Assembly: GCA_040905905.1 (NCBI GenBank)
Contig: JBBDQN010000027.1
Span: 1 to 64,000, forward strand
From: JAICND01 sp040905905
Lineage (GTDB): Bacteria; Actinomycetota; Acidimicrobiia; Spongiisociales; ZC4RG35
Direction of reading: 5' to 3'
Length of the DNA: 64,000 bases
The notes under the pieces are model-generated. The model saw only the letters and a list, made by a program, of their open reading frames with translations, had not been told where the DNA came from and made no database searches. Positions 1 through 8,810 of the stretch are shown here, one piece after another. Made by a program: the position numbers and the translations under genes. How positions within the stretch are numbered: the stretch's first letter is position 1; every line of letters begins with the position of its first letter.

Positions 1-42
1 AGCCACCCCGCCCACAAGAGCCCCCACCACCATGATCAACAG

Positions 43-1950
43 TTAGGCCCCCAAACCCCCGGCCACAAGCGTCCATCGTTGCCATACGGCCAATTGCGGG
101 CGACCGAACACGTAATACAAGATCACCCCCAGGAAAGGCACCAGCAGGATTACGGCCGTCCAACCGATCACGGCACCGCGACCACGATCGGATCTCATCA
201 GGTCCCAAAGGGCAACTGTCATCCACACCGCAAAGAGCACAAACGGCAGGAGGTATCCGTAGAGCCCGAAGAAGACCGAGGTGACCGATCCCAACAACAC
301 TCCGAACACGGTAACTCCTTTGGATTGGTCGACGATGAGTCCGGCCGGCAACTCGGGGACTTCGATGGAATCGAGATCGACGGGATGGTTTGCAAACACG
401 TCCACGGCTGGCTTCACGGGCGCATCCGATCCCATCGGCATGGTCGGTTGAGGATCCGGCTCGGGGGCCGAGCCCACCAGGTTCTCCGGGCGTAGATCGA
501 AGCCGTTGTCCATCACCCGCCCGAGCTGCTCGGTCGACCCGGCGAGCTCATACATAAGCGGCAACCGCAAACCGTCACACGTAGCGAATACCTCAAGCCC
601 TACAGGAAGCGTGGTCTCCATCTCATTGTCGATAAAACAATTGCCCTGCCCAGAAGGCCCAGCCAGGGCAATGTCGGCCCGCCCAGACCCGTCGACCACG
701 TTGCCTTCGACCCGGTTGTAAGAGCTCGTCCAGAAGTTGTCGTCGGGGTTGGAGATGATCGCAATCCCATTGACGGAATGGTTGACGACCCGATTGCGGA
801 TCACCAGCGACGTATTGCCGCCGGCGAGGAAAATGCCGTTGCCATGACCCGTCCACGCAATGTCTCTCATCGGCGCCAGCCGGTTGTCGTTGTCGTGGAC
901 AAGATTGCCGGCGATGACCACATCGTGGAAAGGAGGCAGCAGCTCGCTGTCAAGGGTGTTGGGGATAATGCCAGCGGTGTTGTATCGCCAAACCGAATTG
1001 ATGATGAAGAGGTCGCTCGAGGCATTGGTGCCCGAGTAGCCCAGCCCGTTCCACTCTGATATCACCTGGTCGATCACCGCCTCGCAGGGGTTGCACTGTC
1101 CGATGTAGAAGCCGGAGTCGGGAGAGCCTGACGCATACGAATGCTCGAACACGCCGTCGGAGGAGTCGAAGGCATAGATCCCATAGTCGCCGTTATTGAC
1201 TGCCGTGACGTAGGAAGCCCGATATCCGCGAATGCCGGCCCAATAAACCCCGTTGGCAGTGCCGTTGCGGACCGTGAGGTTCTCCACCACCACCCCGTCC
1301 GCGTATCCCTCAACCACGTTCTCATGTTGGAACTCGGCATCGATCACGACGTTGTTGCGATCAGTGCCCCGCAACACCACACCAGGAGTCGTGATCTCTA
1401 CCGCCTCGCGGTAGACGCCCTCCCCCACCAGCACCAGGTCGCCGGCCCCGGCGGCATCGACCGCCGCCTGGATCGTCGGGTAGGCCTCGGGCACTCGGAG
1501 CGTGACCCCAGACCAGGACGACGGTGCGATCGATTCGGCCGCACCCTGGGCTGCAGGTGAAGCGTCGACGTCACCTACGACCAATCGGCCGGCCATCCCA
1601 CTGCCATCGGCGGTGCCGTGGAACGTGCAAAAGAAGGAATATTCGCCGGGTTGGTCGAACCGGACCACAGCCCGGTCACCATTCATCTGTTGCAAGGTGC
1701 CAAAGCTGGTCTCAGTGGTCCAGGAACCATCCGCAGCCACGGCGTTGTGGGGGTTGCGTCCGGCTCCGACGAACATGACCTCGGCCCCAACCGGTACTCG
1801 CAATTCCGTCGGAGAGAAGCTGTTGTCGCGCATATCGACAACCACGTGGCCCGGGTCGGGCGCATCACCCACTCCTCCACATGCAGCCAGGGCGGCCAGC
1901 GATGCCAGAGAGACCCGTCGGGCGGCAGCCTTTAGCCGCCTTCTGATCAT
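43..1950 (-). CDS. Lipoprotein fusing cupredoxin, right-handed beta-helix and PLDc_N membrane segment
   Basis: About 635 residues, probably exported and both lipid- and membrane-anchored. An arginine-rich N-terminus and hydrophobic stretch end in a lipobox-like LAALAAC (Cys about 24). Residues 35-125 form a plastocyanin-like cupredoxin with all four type I copper ligands in order: His68, Cys108, His111 and Met119. Residues 150-460 carry a NosD-like parallel beta-helix (TIQAAVDAA opening, then repeats of the NGIxxxxxN type). The last 90 residues hold about three membrane spans with the PLDc_N signature (LLVPFLGVILYYVFGRP). The ATG at 1950 is chosen because it forms an ATGA overlap with the upstream gene; an in-frame start at 1995 would bury the signal peptide. 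Domain calls are by motif. The function of the combination is unknown; copper-dependent surface carbohydrate or electron-transfer chemistry is only a guess. Confidence 0.85.
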   Translation of the reverse strand: MIRRRLKAAARRVSLASLAALAACGGVGDAPDPGHVVVDMRDNSFSPTELRVPVGAEVMFVGAGRNPHNAVAADGSWTTETSFGTLQQMNGDRAVVRFDQPGEYSFFCTFHGTADGSGMAGRLVVGDVDASPAAQGAAESIAPSSWSGVTLRVPEAYPTIQAAVDAAGAGDLVLVGEGVYREAVEITTPGVVLRGTDRNNVVIDAEFQHENVVEGYADGVVVENLTVRNGTANGVYWAGIRGYRASYVTAVNNGDYGIYAFDSSDGVFEHSYASGSPDSGFYIGQCNPCEAVIDQVISEWNGLGYSGTNASSDLFIINSVWRYNTAGIIPNTLDSELLPPFHDVVIAGNLVHDNDNRLAPMRDIAWTGHGNGIFLAGGNTSLVIRNRVVNHSVNGIAIISNPDDNFWTSSYNRVEGNVVDGSGRADIALAGPSGQGNCFIDNEMETTLPVGLEVFATCDGLRLPLMYELAGSTEQLGRVMDNGFDLRPENLVGSAPEPDPQPTMPMGSDAPVKPAVDVFANHPVDLDSIEVPELPAGLIVDQSKGVTVFGVLLGSVTSVFFGLYGYLLPFVLFAVWMTVALWDLMRSDRGRGAVIGWTAVILLVPFLGVILYYVFGRPQLAVWQRWTLVAGGLGA

Positions 1951-2501
1951 CGAGACCCGACGAGCCTCTTGAACCAGGCGACCAGGCTTTCCCAAAGCAA
2001 GGTGAAACCTTGCACCTCGCCGGCCTTGATCTCCCCAGCCTCCTCCTCGGTCGGAGCGCCGAGTTTGGCTTCGAGACAGCTGGAGAAGTCGTTGATGAGC
2101 CGGCTGCTCATCTCGTTGATCAAACCGGTGCGGCCGAATTGGGCGGCCGGGCCAGCCAGGGTGACATCGGCGTCGATGACCACCTTGGTGCTTCCTCCCC
2201 CGGAGTCGGTGAGGGCGTAGCTGACCTTGACGCTGCCGCGGCTACCGCCCCGCTTGTCAACCCCTTTGCCATCGATCAAGGCGCGGTGGGCGGAAGCATC
2301 GGCGGATATGGTCGCTTCTCCCTCGAAGGTGGCGGCGATCGGCCCGAGCTTGACCGAAACCTTTCCGGCGTAGACGCCGTTGCCTTTGTCCTCGGTCAGC
2401 TCGGCACCAGGCAGGCATTGGGCCACCGAGGGAACATCCTGAAACATCTGCCACACCGCCCCGAGCGGCCGTGCTACCTCAAACTCGTGGATGATGTTCA
2501 T
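1947..2501 (-). CDS. CoxG-like SRPBCC protein (carbon monoxide dehydrogenase subunit G family)
   Basis: 184 residues. The N-terminus (NIIHEFEVARPLGAVWQMF) and the PSVAQCLPGAEL motif are typical of CoxG/SRPBCC proteins, followed by the family segments around GKVSVKLGP and ATFEGEATI. CoxG proteins help anchor or assemble molybdenum-containing CO dehydrogenase and related hydroxylases at the membrane. The C-terminal 25 residues are amphipathic or hydrophobic (LLWESLVAWFKRLVG) and may bind the membrane. It lies 4 bp after the XdhC-like gene and overlaps the next gene by ATGA, so it belongs to a molybdo-enzyme accessory cluster. No catalytic subunit is present in the window. Confidence 0.85.
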   Translation of the reverse strand: MNIIHEFEVARPLGAVWQMFQDVPSVAQCLPGAELTEDKGNGVYAGKVSVKLGPIAATFEGEATISADASAHRALIDGKGVDKRGGSRGSVKVSYALTDSGGGSTKVVIDADVTLAGPAAQFGRTGLINEMSSRLINDFSSCLEAKLGAPTEEEAGEIKAGEVQGFTLLWESLVAWFKRLVGSR

Positions 2502-2505
2502 ACGT

Positions 2506-3558
2506 TTACGGTAACCGACGGAGGGACACCGGGCCCTTGCGCTCCACCAGGGAGCTACCAGAACGCGATCGCTTGACGGCCAGGATCTCGCTCAACACCG
2601 ACCAGGCGATCTCAACAGGGCCGTCGGCGCCGATGTCCAGGCCGGCGGGTCCATGGACGTGGGCGAGGTCGGTCGGCTCAAGCGGCAGCCCGCCCGTTTC
2701 GATATCTTTGATCATCCGTTCCAATCGCTCACCGGGTCCGAGGCATCCGACGTATGCGGTGGGGCGGGTCAAAACCGAGCGCAGGTAATCGACGTCACGA
2801 AGATAGTTGTGAGACATGATGACGACGGCAGATCCGGGACCCAGGGCCACCCGTTCGGCGAGATCCGCCGGAGCACAGTGGATCAAGGCCGCCGCCTCCG
2901 GGAATCGTTCACGGGACAAGAACCGACGCCTTTCATCGACCACTGTCACGTCGAATCCCAGTTCGGAGCCGAGCTTTACCAGCGGAACGGCGTCATGGCC
3001 CGCCCCGCACACAACCAGAGACGGCCGCGCTGCGACAATCTCGAGGAGATACCTACGACCATCGTGGTCCACGACCCGGTGGCGGCCATCGGCCGTGGCG
3101 GACTCAACCTCAGGGCCCCAGGTCGGATCGGCTGCATCGACCAAGTGATGTTGACCGATGCTGTCGCCGTCGAGGGAATGCAAGAGGGCAGCCGCTCCTC
3201 CGCGCACCGCTGCGGCTAGTTGACCGGCGCCTGCGGCAGTTTCGACCAGGAGGTTGGTAGCTCCGTTACAACCAATTCCCCAGCCCCACACCGCCTCCTC
3301 GTCGGCAGTGAGGTCAAATTCAACCAACCGCGGTTGGCCGGCAGCGATGACCTCACCTACGACATCCGTGAGATCCCCGTCGAGGCAGCCGCCCGACACC
3401 GTCCCCACCGAAGTTCCGTCGGCTGAGATGAGCTGGCGCGCCGCCAGACCCCGATAGGTCGAGCCCCGCACTCCGACGACCGTCGCCAGGCCGAAGCTGA
3501 CCCCGCGGGTGGTCCAGTCTTCGATGGTGGCGATGATTTGGGGAAGTTCGGTACCCAT
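2506..3558 (-). CDS. XdhC/CoxI family molybdenum hydroxylase maturation protein
   Basis: 350 residues. The N-terminal XdhC/CoxI domain shows VGVRGSTYR and the cysteine-containing SGGCLDGDL motif. The C-terminal Rossmann-like XdhC_C domain begins at about residue 180 with LVVCGAGHDAVPLVKLG and includes the MSHNYLRDVDYL segment. XdhC proteins bind molybdenum cofactor and are needed to sulfurate and insert it into xanthine dehydrogenase or CO dehydrogenase family enzymes. The gene is 12 bp downstream of the MogA/MoaB-like gene and 4 bp upstream of coxG-like, consistent with one transcript. The length is usual for a two-domain XdhC. Confidence 0.88.
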   Translation of the reverse strand: MGTELPQIIATIEDWTTRGVSFGLATVVGVRGSTYRGLAARQLISADGTSVGTVSGGCLDGDLTDVVGEVIAAGQPRLVEFDLTADEEAVWGWGIGCNGATNLLVETAAGAGQLAAAVRGGAAALLHSLDGDSIGQHHLVDAADPTWGPEVESATADGRHRVVDHDGRRYLLEIVAARPSLVVCGAGHDAVPLVKLGSELGFDVTVVDERRRFLSRERFPEAAALIHCAPADLAERVALGPGSAVVIMSHNYLRDVDYLRSVLTRPTAYVGCLGPGERLERMIKDIETGGLPLEPTDLAHVHGPAGLDIGADGPVEIAWSVLSEILAVKRSRSGSSLVERKGPVSLRRLP

Positions 3559-3570
3559 TGGCCGGAAACG

Positions 3571-4068
3571 CTAGCCAGTCGGTGGTGAATGCTCGGTGTG
3601 ACCCCCCAACAACTCGAGGGCGTGACCCAATACGGGAAGCAGGGCGGTGAGGTTCTCGATCGCGCCCCGAGGACTGCCCGGCAGGTTCACGACCAGAGCG
3701 GATCCAACTGTTCCTACCACGCCCCGGGAAAGGGCTGCCAGCGGAGTAGAAGCGATGCCCGATTGCAACATGAGCCAGGCCATCCCTGGAGCTTCCCGCT
3801 CTATCACCTCACGGGTCGCCTCCGGGGTGTGGTCCCGGGGACCAAAACCCGTACCACCGGTAGTCACCACCAAACGAGCTGCACCTGACAATGTGATAAT
3901 CGCCTGGCTGATCGCTGCCGGATCGTCGGCCACCACCGATCTTGTGGCGACCACAAAGCCATTGGTGGTCAACAGATCGACCAGAGCATCACCCGATTCA
4001 TCGAGGCGGGTCCCATGCGCCACCCCATCCGAGACGGTCAGCACCGCCGCGCTGAACCCTGTCGTCAC
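3571..4068 (-). CDS. MogA/MoaB family molybdopterin biosynthesis protein
   Basis: 165 residues. The MoCF_biosynth fold is shown by AVLTVSDGVAHGTRLDESG at the N-terminus, VVTTGGTGFGPRDHTPEA in the middle and VVNLPGSPRGAIENL near the C-terminus. These are the molybdopterin-binding and adenylylation motifs of MogA/MoaB. The GTG at 4068 is chosen because it makes a GTGA overlap with the stop of the upstream membrane gene; an in-frame start at 4170 would add 34 residues unlike the family. Its position before xdhC and coxG-like genes supports a role in molybdenum cofactor supply for a hydroxylase encoded elsewhere. Confidence 0.87.
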   Translation of the reverse strand: MTTGFSAAVLTVSDGVAHGTRLDESGDALVDLLTTNGFVVATRSVVADDPAAISQAIITLSGAARLVVTTGGTGFGPRDHTPEATREVIEREAPGMAWLMLQSGIASTPLAALSRGVVGTVGSALVVNLPGSPRGAIENLTALLPVLGHALELLGGHTEHSPPTG

Positions 4069-4901
4069 GTAAAGAAGAAGGATTCCGGGTCGGGAGGGAT
4101 AGGAATTCCCCTGGCCAGGGCAAACCTGAAGACAAGCATCGTGACTACGAGCGTCGCCAGCAGGGCCCACGAAAAGCGGGGGGTCATGTCGGCGTCACGG
4201 CGGATTTCCACCGACTTGACCCCGAGGGCGGCCAAGAGCGTGGCGAGCGTGAACAAACCGAAAGTCGGAAGGCTCGGGACCAGGCCGATGCCGGAGTCCG
4301 GAATGAAGAACGGAACCGCCAGGATGCCACCAGCGATCCCGGGGACCACCCCCACCCGCAACATCAGGACCGCCCGTTTGGTGGGTGTCGAAATGTCGCG
4401 CTGGTGGTTGGCGAAGGCAAGAAATGCAGGAGCCGCGGCAAGGGAGATCAATAAGAGCCCGGCGGCCCCGGCCGCGCCGACGATCACATCGATCCCACCC
4501 GGCAACTCCAGGGCAGCAAGCGCCCGGGACATGTCTGAGTCGTCAGACAGGGGGGCGAGCGCCATCGGGACAAGACCCTGCCGGAAACAATGGAGGATGA
4601 GCCATAAGACCGCCAACCGGCTGGCGTCGTGATTGCGACTGCCCGGATATAGCGCCAGGAAAAATGCACCGGCCACCAAAGAGGCGAGCGCTCCTCCGGC
4701 CAGGGCGACATCGTTGGAGCCGATGAGTTCTACCCGGTTGTGAAAAAGCACCGGGTCGAGACCGGCCACCTCGGCCGCGATCACCCGGCCGACCAGATCG
4801 AAGAACAAAGCTCCTACGACCCCAAAGGTTGAGGCGAGAACGGAGTTCACGACCAGTGGCCAGCCGGTAGCTCGTGCCAGGTCCTCAGTGGTTGCGGTCA
4901 C
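4065..4901 (-). CDS. Polytopic membrane protein of unknown function
   Basis: 278 residues with about seven hydrophobic segments: around residues 15-45, 68-85, 95-115, 135-165, 178-200, 212-235 and 243-262. I do not recognise a family. The loops contain few charged motifs; the most distinctive are FHNRVELIGSND and YPGSRNHDASR. It overlaps the MogA/MoaB-like gene by 4 bp, so it is probably translated with the molybdenum cofactor accessory genes. A transport or scaffolding role at the membrane is possible, but nothing in the sequence proves it. Confidence 0.72.
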   Translation of the reverse strand: MTATTEDLARATGWPLVVNSVLASTFGVVGALFFDLVGRVIAAEVAGLDPVLFHNRVELIGSNDVALAGGALASLVAGAFFLALYPGSRNHDASRLAVLWLILHCFRQGLVPMALAPLSDDSDMSRALAALELPGGIDVIVGAAGAAGLLLISLAAAPAFLAFANHQRDISTPTKRAVLMLRVGVVPGIAGGILAVPFFIPDSGIGLVPSLPTFGLFTLATLLAALGVKSVEIRRDADMTPRFSWALLATLVVTMLVFRFALARGIPIPPDPESFFFT

Positions 4902-4957
4902 GGCAGATCATCCTAAATGGTGGAGGGCTACCGCCAATGACCTCGATTGATCCGGTT

Positions 4958-6061
4958 TTACTGACTTTCCGGGGGCTCCTCGGCCATCAAGTCGGAGTCC
5001 ACCAGGTCGTGGCGGTGCAAAGCAGTCGAAACCAGGGCCTGCACGATGGCCGTCACCGGCAAGGCCAGGACCGCACCCACCCCACCCAACAGACTGGCGC
5101 CGGCGATGATCGCGGCGATCGAAATCGCCGGGTGGATCGACATGGTTCGCTCGGTTATGCGAGGGGCGATGAGGTAGTTCTCGAGTTGTTGGTAAACGAT
5201 CAGAACAATGATGACCCAAAGGGCCGTCAAGGGACTGACGAAGAACCCGGCCAGGGCCGGCACAACCAGCGCTACGTAAGTTCCGATGACCGGTACGAAC
5301 TGTGAGAGGACTCCGACCCAGACCCCGTGAGCCGCGGCGTAAGGCACGCCGAGGATGAGGAGCGCCACGAAGGTGTAGACCCCCGCCACCACAGCAAGGA
5401 TGAGTCGGGAATAGGTGTAGCCGCCGGTCTTCTCGACGGCCACCTCCCACACGCGCAACATCTCGTGCTGGCGTTCCGGTGGCAGCACCCCGAGCAACGC
5501 CCGGCGCCAGCGAGGTCCGTCGGCCACCAGGTAGTAGGCAAACAGGAGCGCTGTGACGAAGTGGAAGATGAAGCTGAAAATGGTGTTGCCGACGGCGAAG
5601 AGTCCTCCGGCCACCGCCCCTCCCAAATTCTGCAGGAGGTCGCCGAGGTTCTGGAATTGCTCGGTGATGTTCTCGTCGATCAATTCGACGTCGAAGTACT
5701 GCGAAAGGAAATCCTGCAGCGAGATCAGGTAAGCGGGCATGTTGTCGATCAGCGCGGCCGCCTGGGTGATGAAGATCGGGATCACCGCGCCGAGGAACCC
5801 CAGAGTGAGAAGCGAGGCCACCCCGAAAACCACAGCCGTGGCCGACCGACGCTTCCAGCCGCGCTTGGACAGCCTCTGCACGGCTGGTTCCAGGGCCACG
5901 GCGATGAAGAGAGCGATGAAGGTGATGTAGACGAGCGAACGGAGGCGGAAGACGATCCAGATGACGACCCCAGCGGCCGCCAACACCCCGACGATCCAAA
6001 TCACGGCTCGCGGTAACCAGACCGGGGGACGCTCGACATTCGGGGGGCGATCGTCAGTCAT
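4958..6061 (-). CDS. AI-2E family transporter (PF01594-type permease)
   Basis: 367 residues with eight or so membrane spans and a large central loop. Family signs are the N-terminal paired helices with the FIALFIAVALEPAVQRL region, the amphipathic loop with NITEQFQNLGDLLQNLGG, and the conserved C-terminal part YQQLENYLIAPRITERTM followed by HPAISIAAIIAGASLLG. Members export or take up diverse small molecules, and some act as Na+/H+ antiporters; the substrate cannot be read from sequence. The gene begins 52 bp after the VWA gene upstream and ends 56 bp before the next gene, so co-transcription with the large minus-strand run is plausible. The last residues are acidic and cytoplasmic. Confidence 0.88.
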   Translation of the reverse strand: MTDDRPPNVERPPVWLPRAVIWIVGVLAAAGVVIWIVFRLRSLVYITFIALFIAVALEPAVQRLSKRGWKRRSATAVVFGVASLLTLGFLGAVIPIFITQAAALIDNMPAYLISLQDFLSQYFDVELIDENITEQFQNLGDLLQNLGGAVAGGLFAVGNTIFSFIFHFVTALLFAYYLVADGPRWRRALLGVLPPERQHEMLRVWEVAVEKTGGYTYSRLILAVVAGVYTFVALLILGVPYAAAHGVWVGVLSQFVPVIGTYVALVVPALAGFFVSPLTALWVIIVLIVYQQLENYLIAPRITERTMSIHPAISIAAIIAGASLLGGVGAVLALPVTAIVQALVSTALHRHDLVDSDLMAEEPPESQ

Positions 6062-6113
6062 GTGGCTCGCACTATCCCAGGTTGGAACGGGGATGGAAGC
6101 AACCGGTCACCGC

Positions 6114-8810
6114 TCAGGACCGCTTGCGCCTCATCAGGCGTTCGAGCGTCGCCGAGTCGGACAACACCGGCGGGGTGGCGCCTGTGGCAGCGGCCTCCTC
6201 TACCTTCTTCTCGATGCGCCGCTTCTCTTTGGTCTTGGCGGTGGTGAGGCCCTCCTTCCACGCCGCCGAGTCACCGGCGGTCAGCACCAAGCGACGCAAC
6301 GCGACGTCGACCAGGAACAACAACATCGCCAGGGCGGCCAGCCATGGCCAGATCGGAACATCGGCCCGGCCTACCACGGGGGCCGGTTCGAAGACCGCCG
6401 CCGGTTCCGGGCCGAGCCGCCCACCGGTGATCGACGCGATATCAGTCCCGAGGGCAGGATCGGGCTCGCGGAAAGCGAACTCCTCTTCATAACTCGAGAC
6501 TGCTCCCGAGCCGGTGACGATCTGGGACCCATCAGGGTTCTGGACGGTCACGGCCACCCAGTAAGCACCGGTCGGCCCTACCGGAATCGAGGCCGAGAAG
6601 TCGTCGCCGCTCACCCGTTGCATTGGCACGATGACTACCTCGCCGTCGGGCATGCGAATCCGGGCGGTGGCGGTGGCGTCGATGTCGGCTGAGGGCATCT
6701 CGAAGTCGACGTTGAGATTGCCGCCATCCACATACACCGCGGGTGGGGTCTCGCGGCCGGCGGGAAGGACATCGCGCACCAACCCGCCCCAGAAGTCGAC
6801 ATAACCCTCCCAATCCACCCACTGCGTCGACCAGCGGGCAGTGGCGTCCGAGGTCCAGACGGTCGCCCGCCCGAGCCCCCGCTGCCATGTGGCGAGCAGC
6901 GGATCGGCCTGTCCGATCTCGAGGGGCACCGAGGCAGTCCCTTTGGCCTTGGTCAAGACATAACCGGCCAGCGGCGGCGCGGCGGTGAGACCGGCCGTTA
7001 CCGGGGAAGGCGCCGCCAGCACCGGGTAGAACGTCCCTTCGGTGGCGAGGTTGCGGGCAACGTTCAAAGTCTCCTCGACGAAGATCTCCGGGATCGATGC
7101 GAGATCCGTGCCCGGGTAGAACCGACCGCCTCCGAGCTCGGCCATTCTCTCCAGAGTTGTCCCGGGGCCTTCTCCGGTTCCAAGGACCGAAAGGGTGATG
7201 CCCGAGTCGGCAATCTCGCGGGCGATGGGAAGCAGGTTGGCATCGTTGGGATCCCATCCGTCGGTGAAAAGGACGATGTGCCGGAGATGTTCCGGAGCGC
7301 CCTGCAACTCGGCCATAGCCTCCTCGAGAGCCCGGGAGATGGCGGTGTCACCGTTGGCAACGATTCCCCCCAGGGCCTCCTGGGCGGCTTCAGGGGAAGG
7401 TTTGGGGCCAAGCGGAAGCACCCAGGTGTTGCCTCCGGTGAAGGTGAGAACTCCCACCCGGTCGGAATCGGACAGCGCCTCGATCGCAAGTTCGGCCCCA
7501 GCCCGGGCAATGTCGGTTTTGACGATCCCACCTTCGCTGAAATTTCCCATGTTGCAATGACAGGCGCCCATCGAGCCGGAAGTGTCGATGACCAGCACCT
7601 CGGCCACCGGTTGGCGCCGCACGAGGTCGTCGGGGTTGGACGACACCGGCAGAACCGACTCGAGCGGGGTGAGGTGATAGTCGCCAAGGCCAAAGGCCTG
7701 GTCACCACCTATGACCACCAGCCCCCTTCCCAACTCTTCGACGAACGCAGCCAGGGCGGTCGACTCCTCGTTGCCGGGTTGGTCGACGTTGACGAGGATG
7801 ACCGCGTCGTAGGCCAGCAACTCTTCGGCGGTCGGAATGGAACGTCGCAGCTCGGCTTCGAGACCACCCGCCTCCAATCCTCTCATCAGAGCATCGGCCT
7901 CACCGGCTACGCCTTCTACAACTGCCACCTTGGCCGGGCCCAGGAGCCTGGTGATAGCCTCGGCTCTGTCGTTCTCCGGCCGAGTGTCGAAGTCGGCCCT
8001 GACCTCGACCGAGATCGGCAGAAACCCTGAACCCTCACCTTCGACCTGTAGTGAGACCTCGTTGCGTCCAACTTCGAGATCGACCTCGATCACTTGCTCC
8101 TCTCCATCGGCGCCCCGCAACACCACCTGGGCGGGACCGGCGACATTGGAACGAATCACGGCTGTCACTGGAACCCTGTCGCCCTGGCGGGCGGCCGGGG
8201 GGACCTGCACGCTTTCGACCAGGGCATCGGCGCTTCGAGCGGAGGACAACTCGACGATGTCAACCGCGATGCCGAGGTCGGCGAGTCGTCGCGCCGCCGG
8301 ACGGGGGTCGACGGTGGTTGGTACGAGGTCGGTGATGAGAACGATGCGTCGTGAGCCTTCGCTGGGCATCAACGCCGCGGCCGCCTCGAGAGCCCCGGCG
8401 ATGTCGGTCGACGAGTCGTCGACGATCGTCAGCACCGGAGCCGGGATACGGCCATCGGCAAACGCCGAGTCGAGGCGGAGGTCGCGGCCGAACACCGCCA
8501 CGGCTGTGCGATGGTCGGCCCGGGCGTCCTCGAGGGCTGCCGCCAGGAAAGCCTCCTGGTCGGCCGCCGAGTCGGCCGAGATCGACGCCGATCGGTCGAG
8601 CAGGAACAAGACTGATCGATCCTCCACCGAGCGGTACAGCACCGGTTGGGCGGCTGCTGTGACCAGCAGGATCAAGGCGACAAGCCGCACGATGAGAGCC
8701 CAGCGATGTTGACGTCGGGAGACGGTCCGTCCACCGCGGCGGGCGATCAGCCAGGCCAGGCCGGCGACGGGTATCGCGACCAGCAACCACCAGGGCTGTT
8801 CGAACCTCAT
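6114..8810 (-). CDS. Large VWA-domain membrane protein with glutamine-amidotransferase-like domain
   Basis: 898 residues. Two N-terminal membrane helices (about residues 8-22 and 37-54) are followed by a first VWA-like domain with MIDAS-type DRSASIS at about 72. A GATase1-like segment follows (VVEGVAGEADALMRGLEAGG to GGDQAFGLGDY, about 295-385). A second VWA domain has a clear MIDAS motif DTSGSM (about 410), then an extracytoplasmic beta-rich part and a C-terminal membrane helix (IWPWLAALAMLLFLVDVAL). This architecture accompanies MoxR/DUF58 clusters, where VWA partners are thought to assemble or activate envelope complexes. The ATG at 8810 is chosen for its ATGA overlap with the upstream BatA-like gene. 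The cytoplasmic tail is lysine-rich. Confidence 0.85.
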   Translation of the reverse strand: MRFEQPWWLLVAIPVAGLAWLIARRGGRTVSRRQHRWALIVRLVALILLVTAAAQPVLYRSVEDRSVLFLLDRSASISADSAADQEAFLAAALEDARADHRTAVAVFGRDLRLDSAFADGRIPAPVLTIVDDSSTDIAGALEAAAALMPSEGSRRIVLITDLVPTTVDPRPAARRLADLGIAVDIVELSSARSADALVESVQVPPAARQGDRVPVTAVIRSNVAGPAQVVLRGADGEEQVIEVDLEVGRNEVSLQVEGEGSGFLPISVEVRADFDTRPENDRAEAITRLLGPAKVAVVEGVAGEADALMRGLEAGGLEAELRRSIPTAEELLAYDAVILVNVDQPGNEESTALAAFVEELGRGLVVIGGDQAFGLGDYHLTPLESVLPVSSNPDDLVRRQPVAEVLVIDTSGSMGACHCNMGNFSEGGIVKTDIARAGAELAIEALSDSDRVGVLTFTGGNTWVLPLGPKPSPEAAQEALGGIVANGDTAISRALEEAMAELQGAPEHLRHIVLFTDGWDPNDANLLPIAREIADSGITLSVLGTGEGPGTTLERMAELGGGRFYPGTDLASIPEIFVEETLNVARNLATEGTFYPVLAAPSPVTAGLTAAPPLAGYVLTKAKGTASVPLEIGQADPLLATWQRGLGRATVWTSDATARWSTQWVDWEGYVDFWGGLVRDVLPAGRETPPAVYVDGGNLNVDFEMPSADIDATATARIRMPDGEVVIVPMQRVSGDDFSASIPVGPTGAYWVAVTVQNPDGSQIVTGSGAVSSYEEEFAFREPDPALGTDIASITGGRLGPEPAAVFEPAPVVGRADVPIWPWLAALAMLLFLVDVALRRLVLTAGDSAAWKEGLTTAKTKEKRRIEKKVEEAAATGATPPVLSDSATLERLMRRKRS

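Noticed and set aside
4908..5999. Long minus-strand open frame overlapping the AI-2E transporter gene
   Set aside because: Translation is Arg/Gly/His-rich with no domain; the overlapping frame at 4958-6061 is a clear permease.
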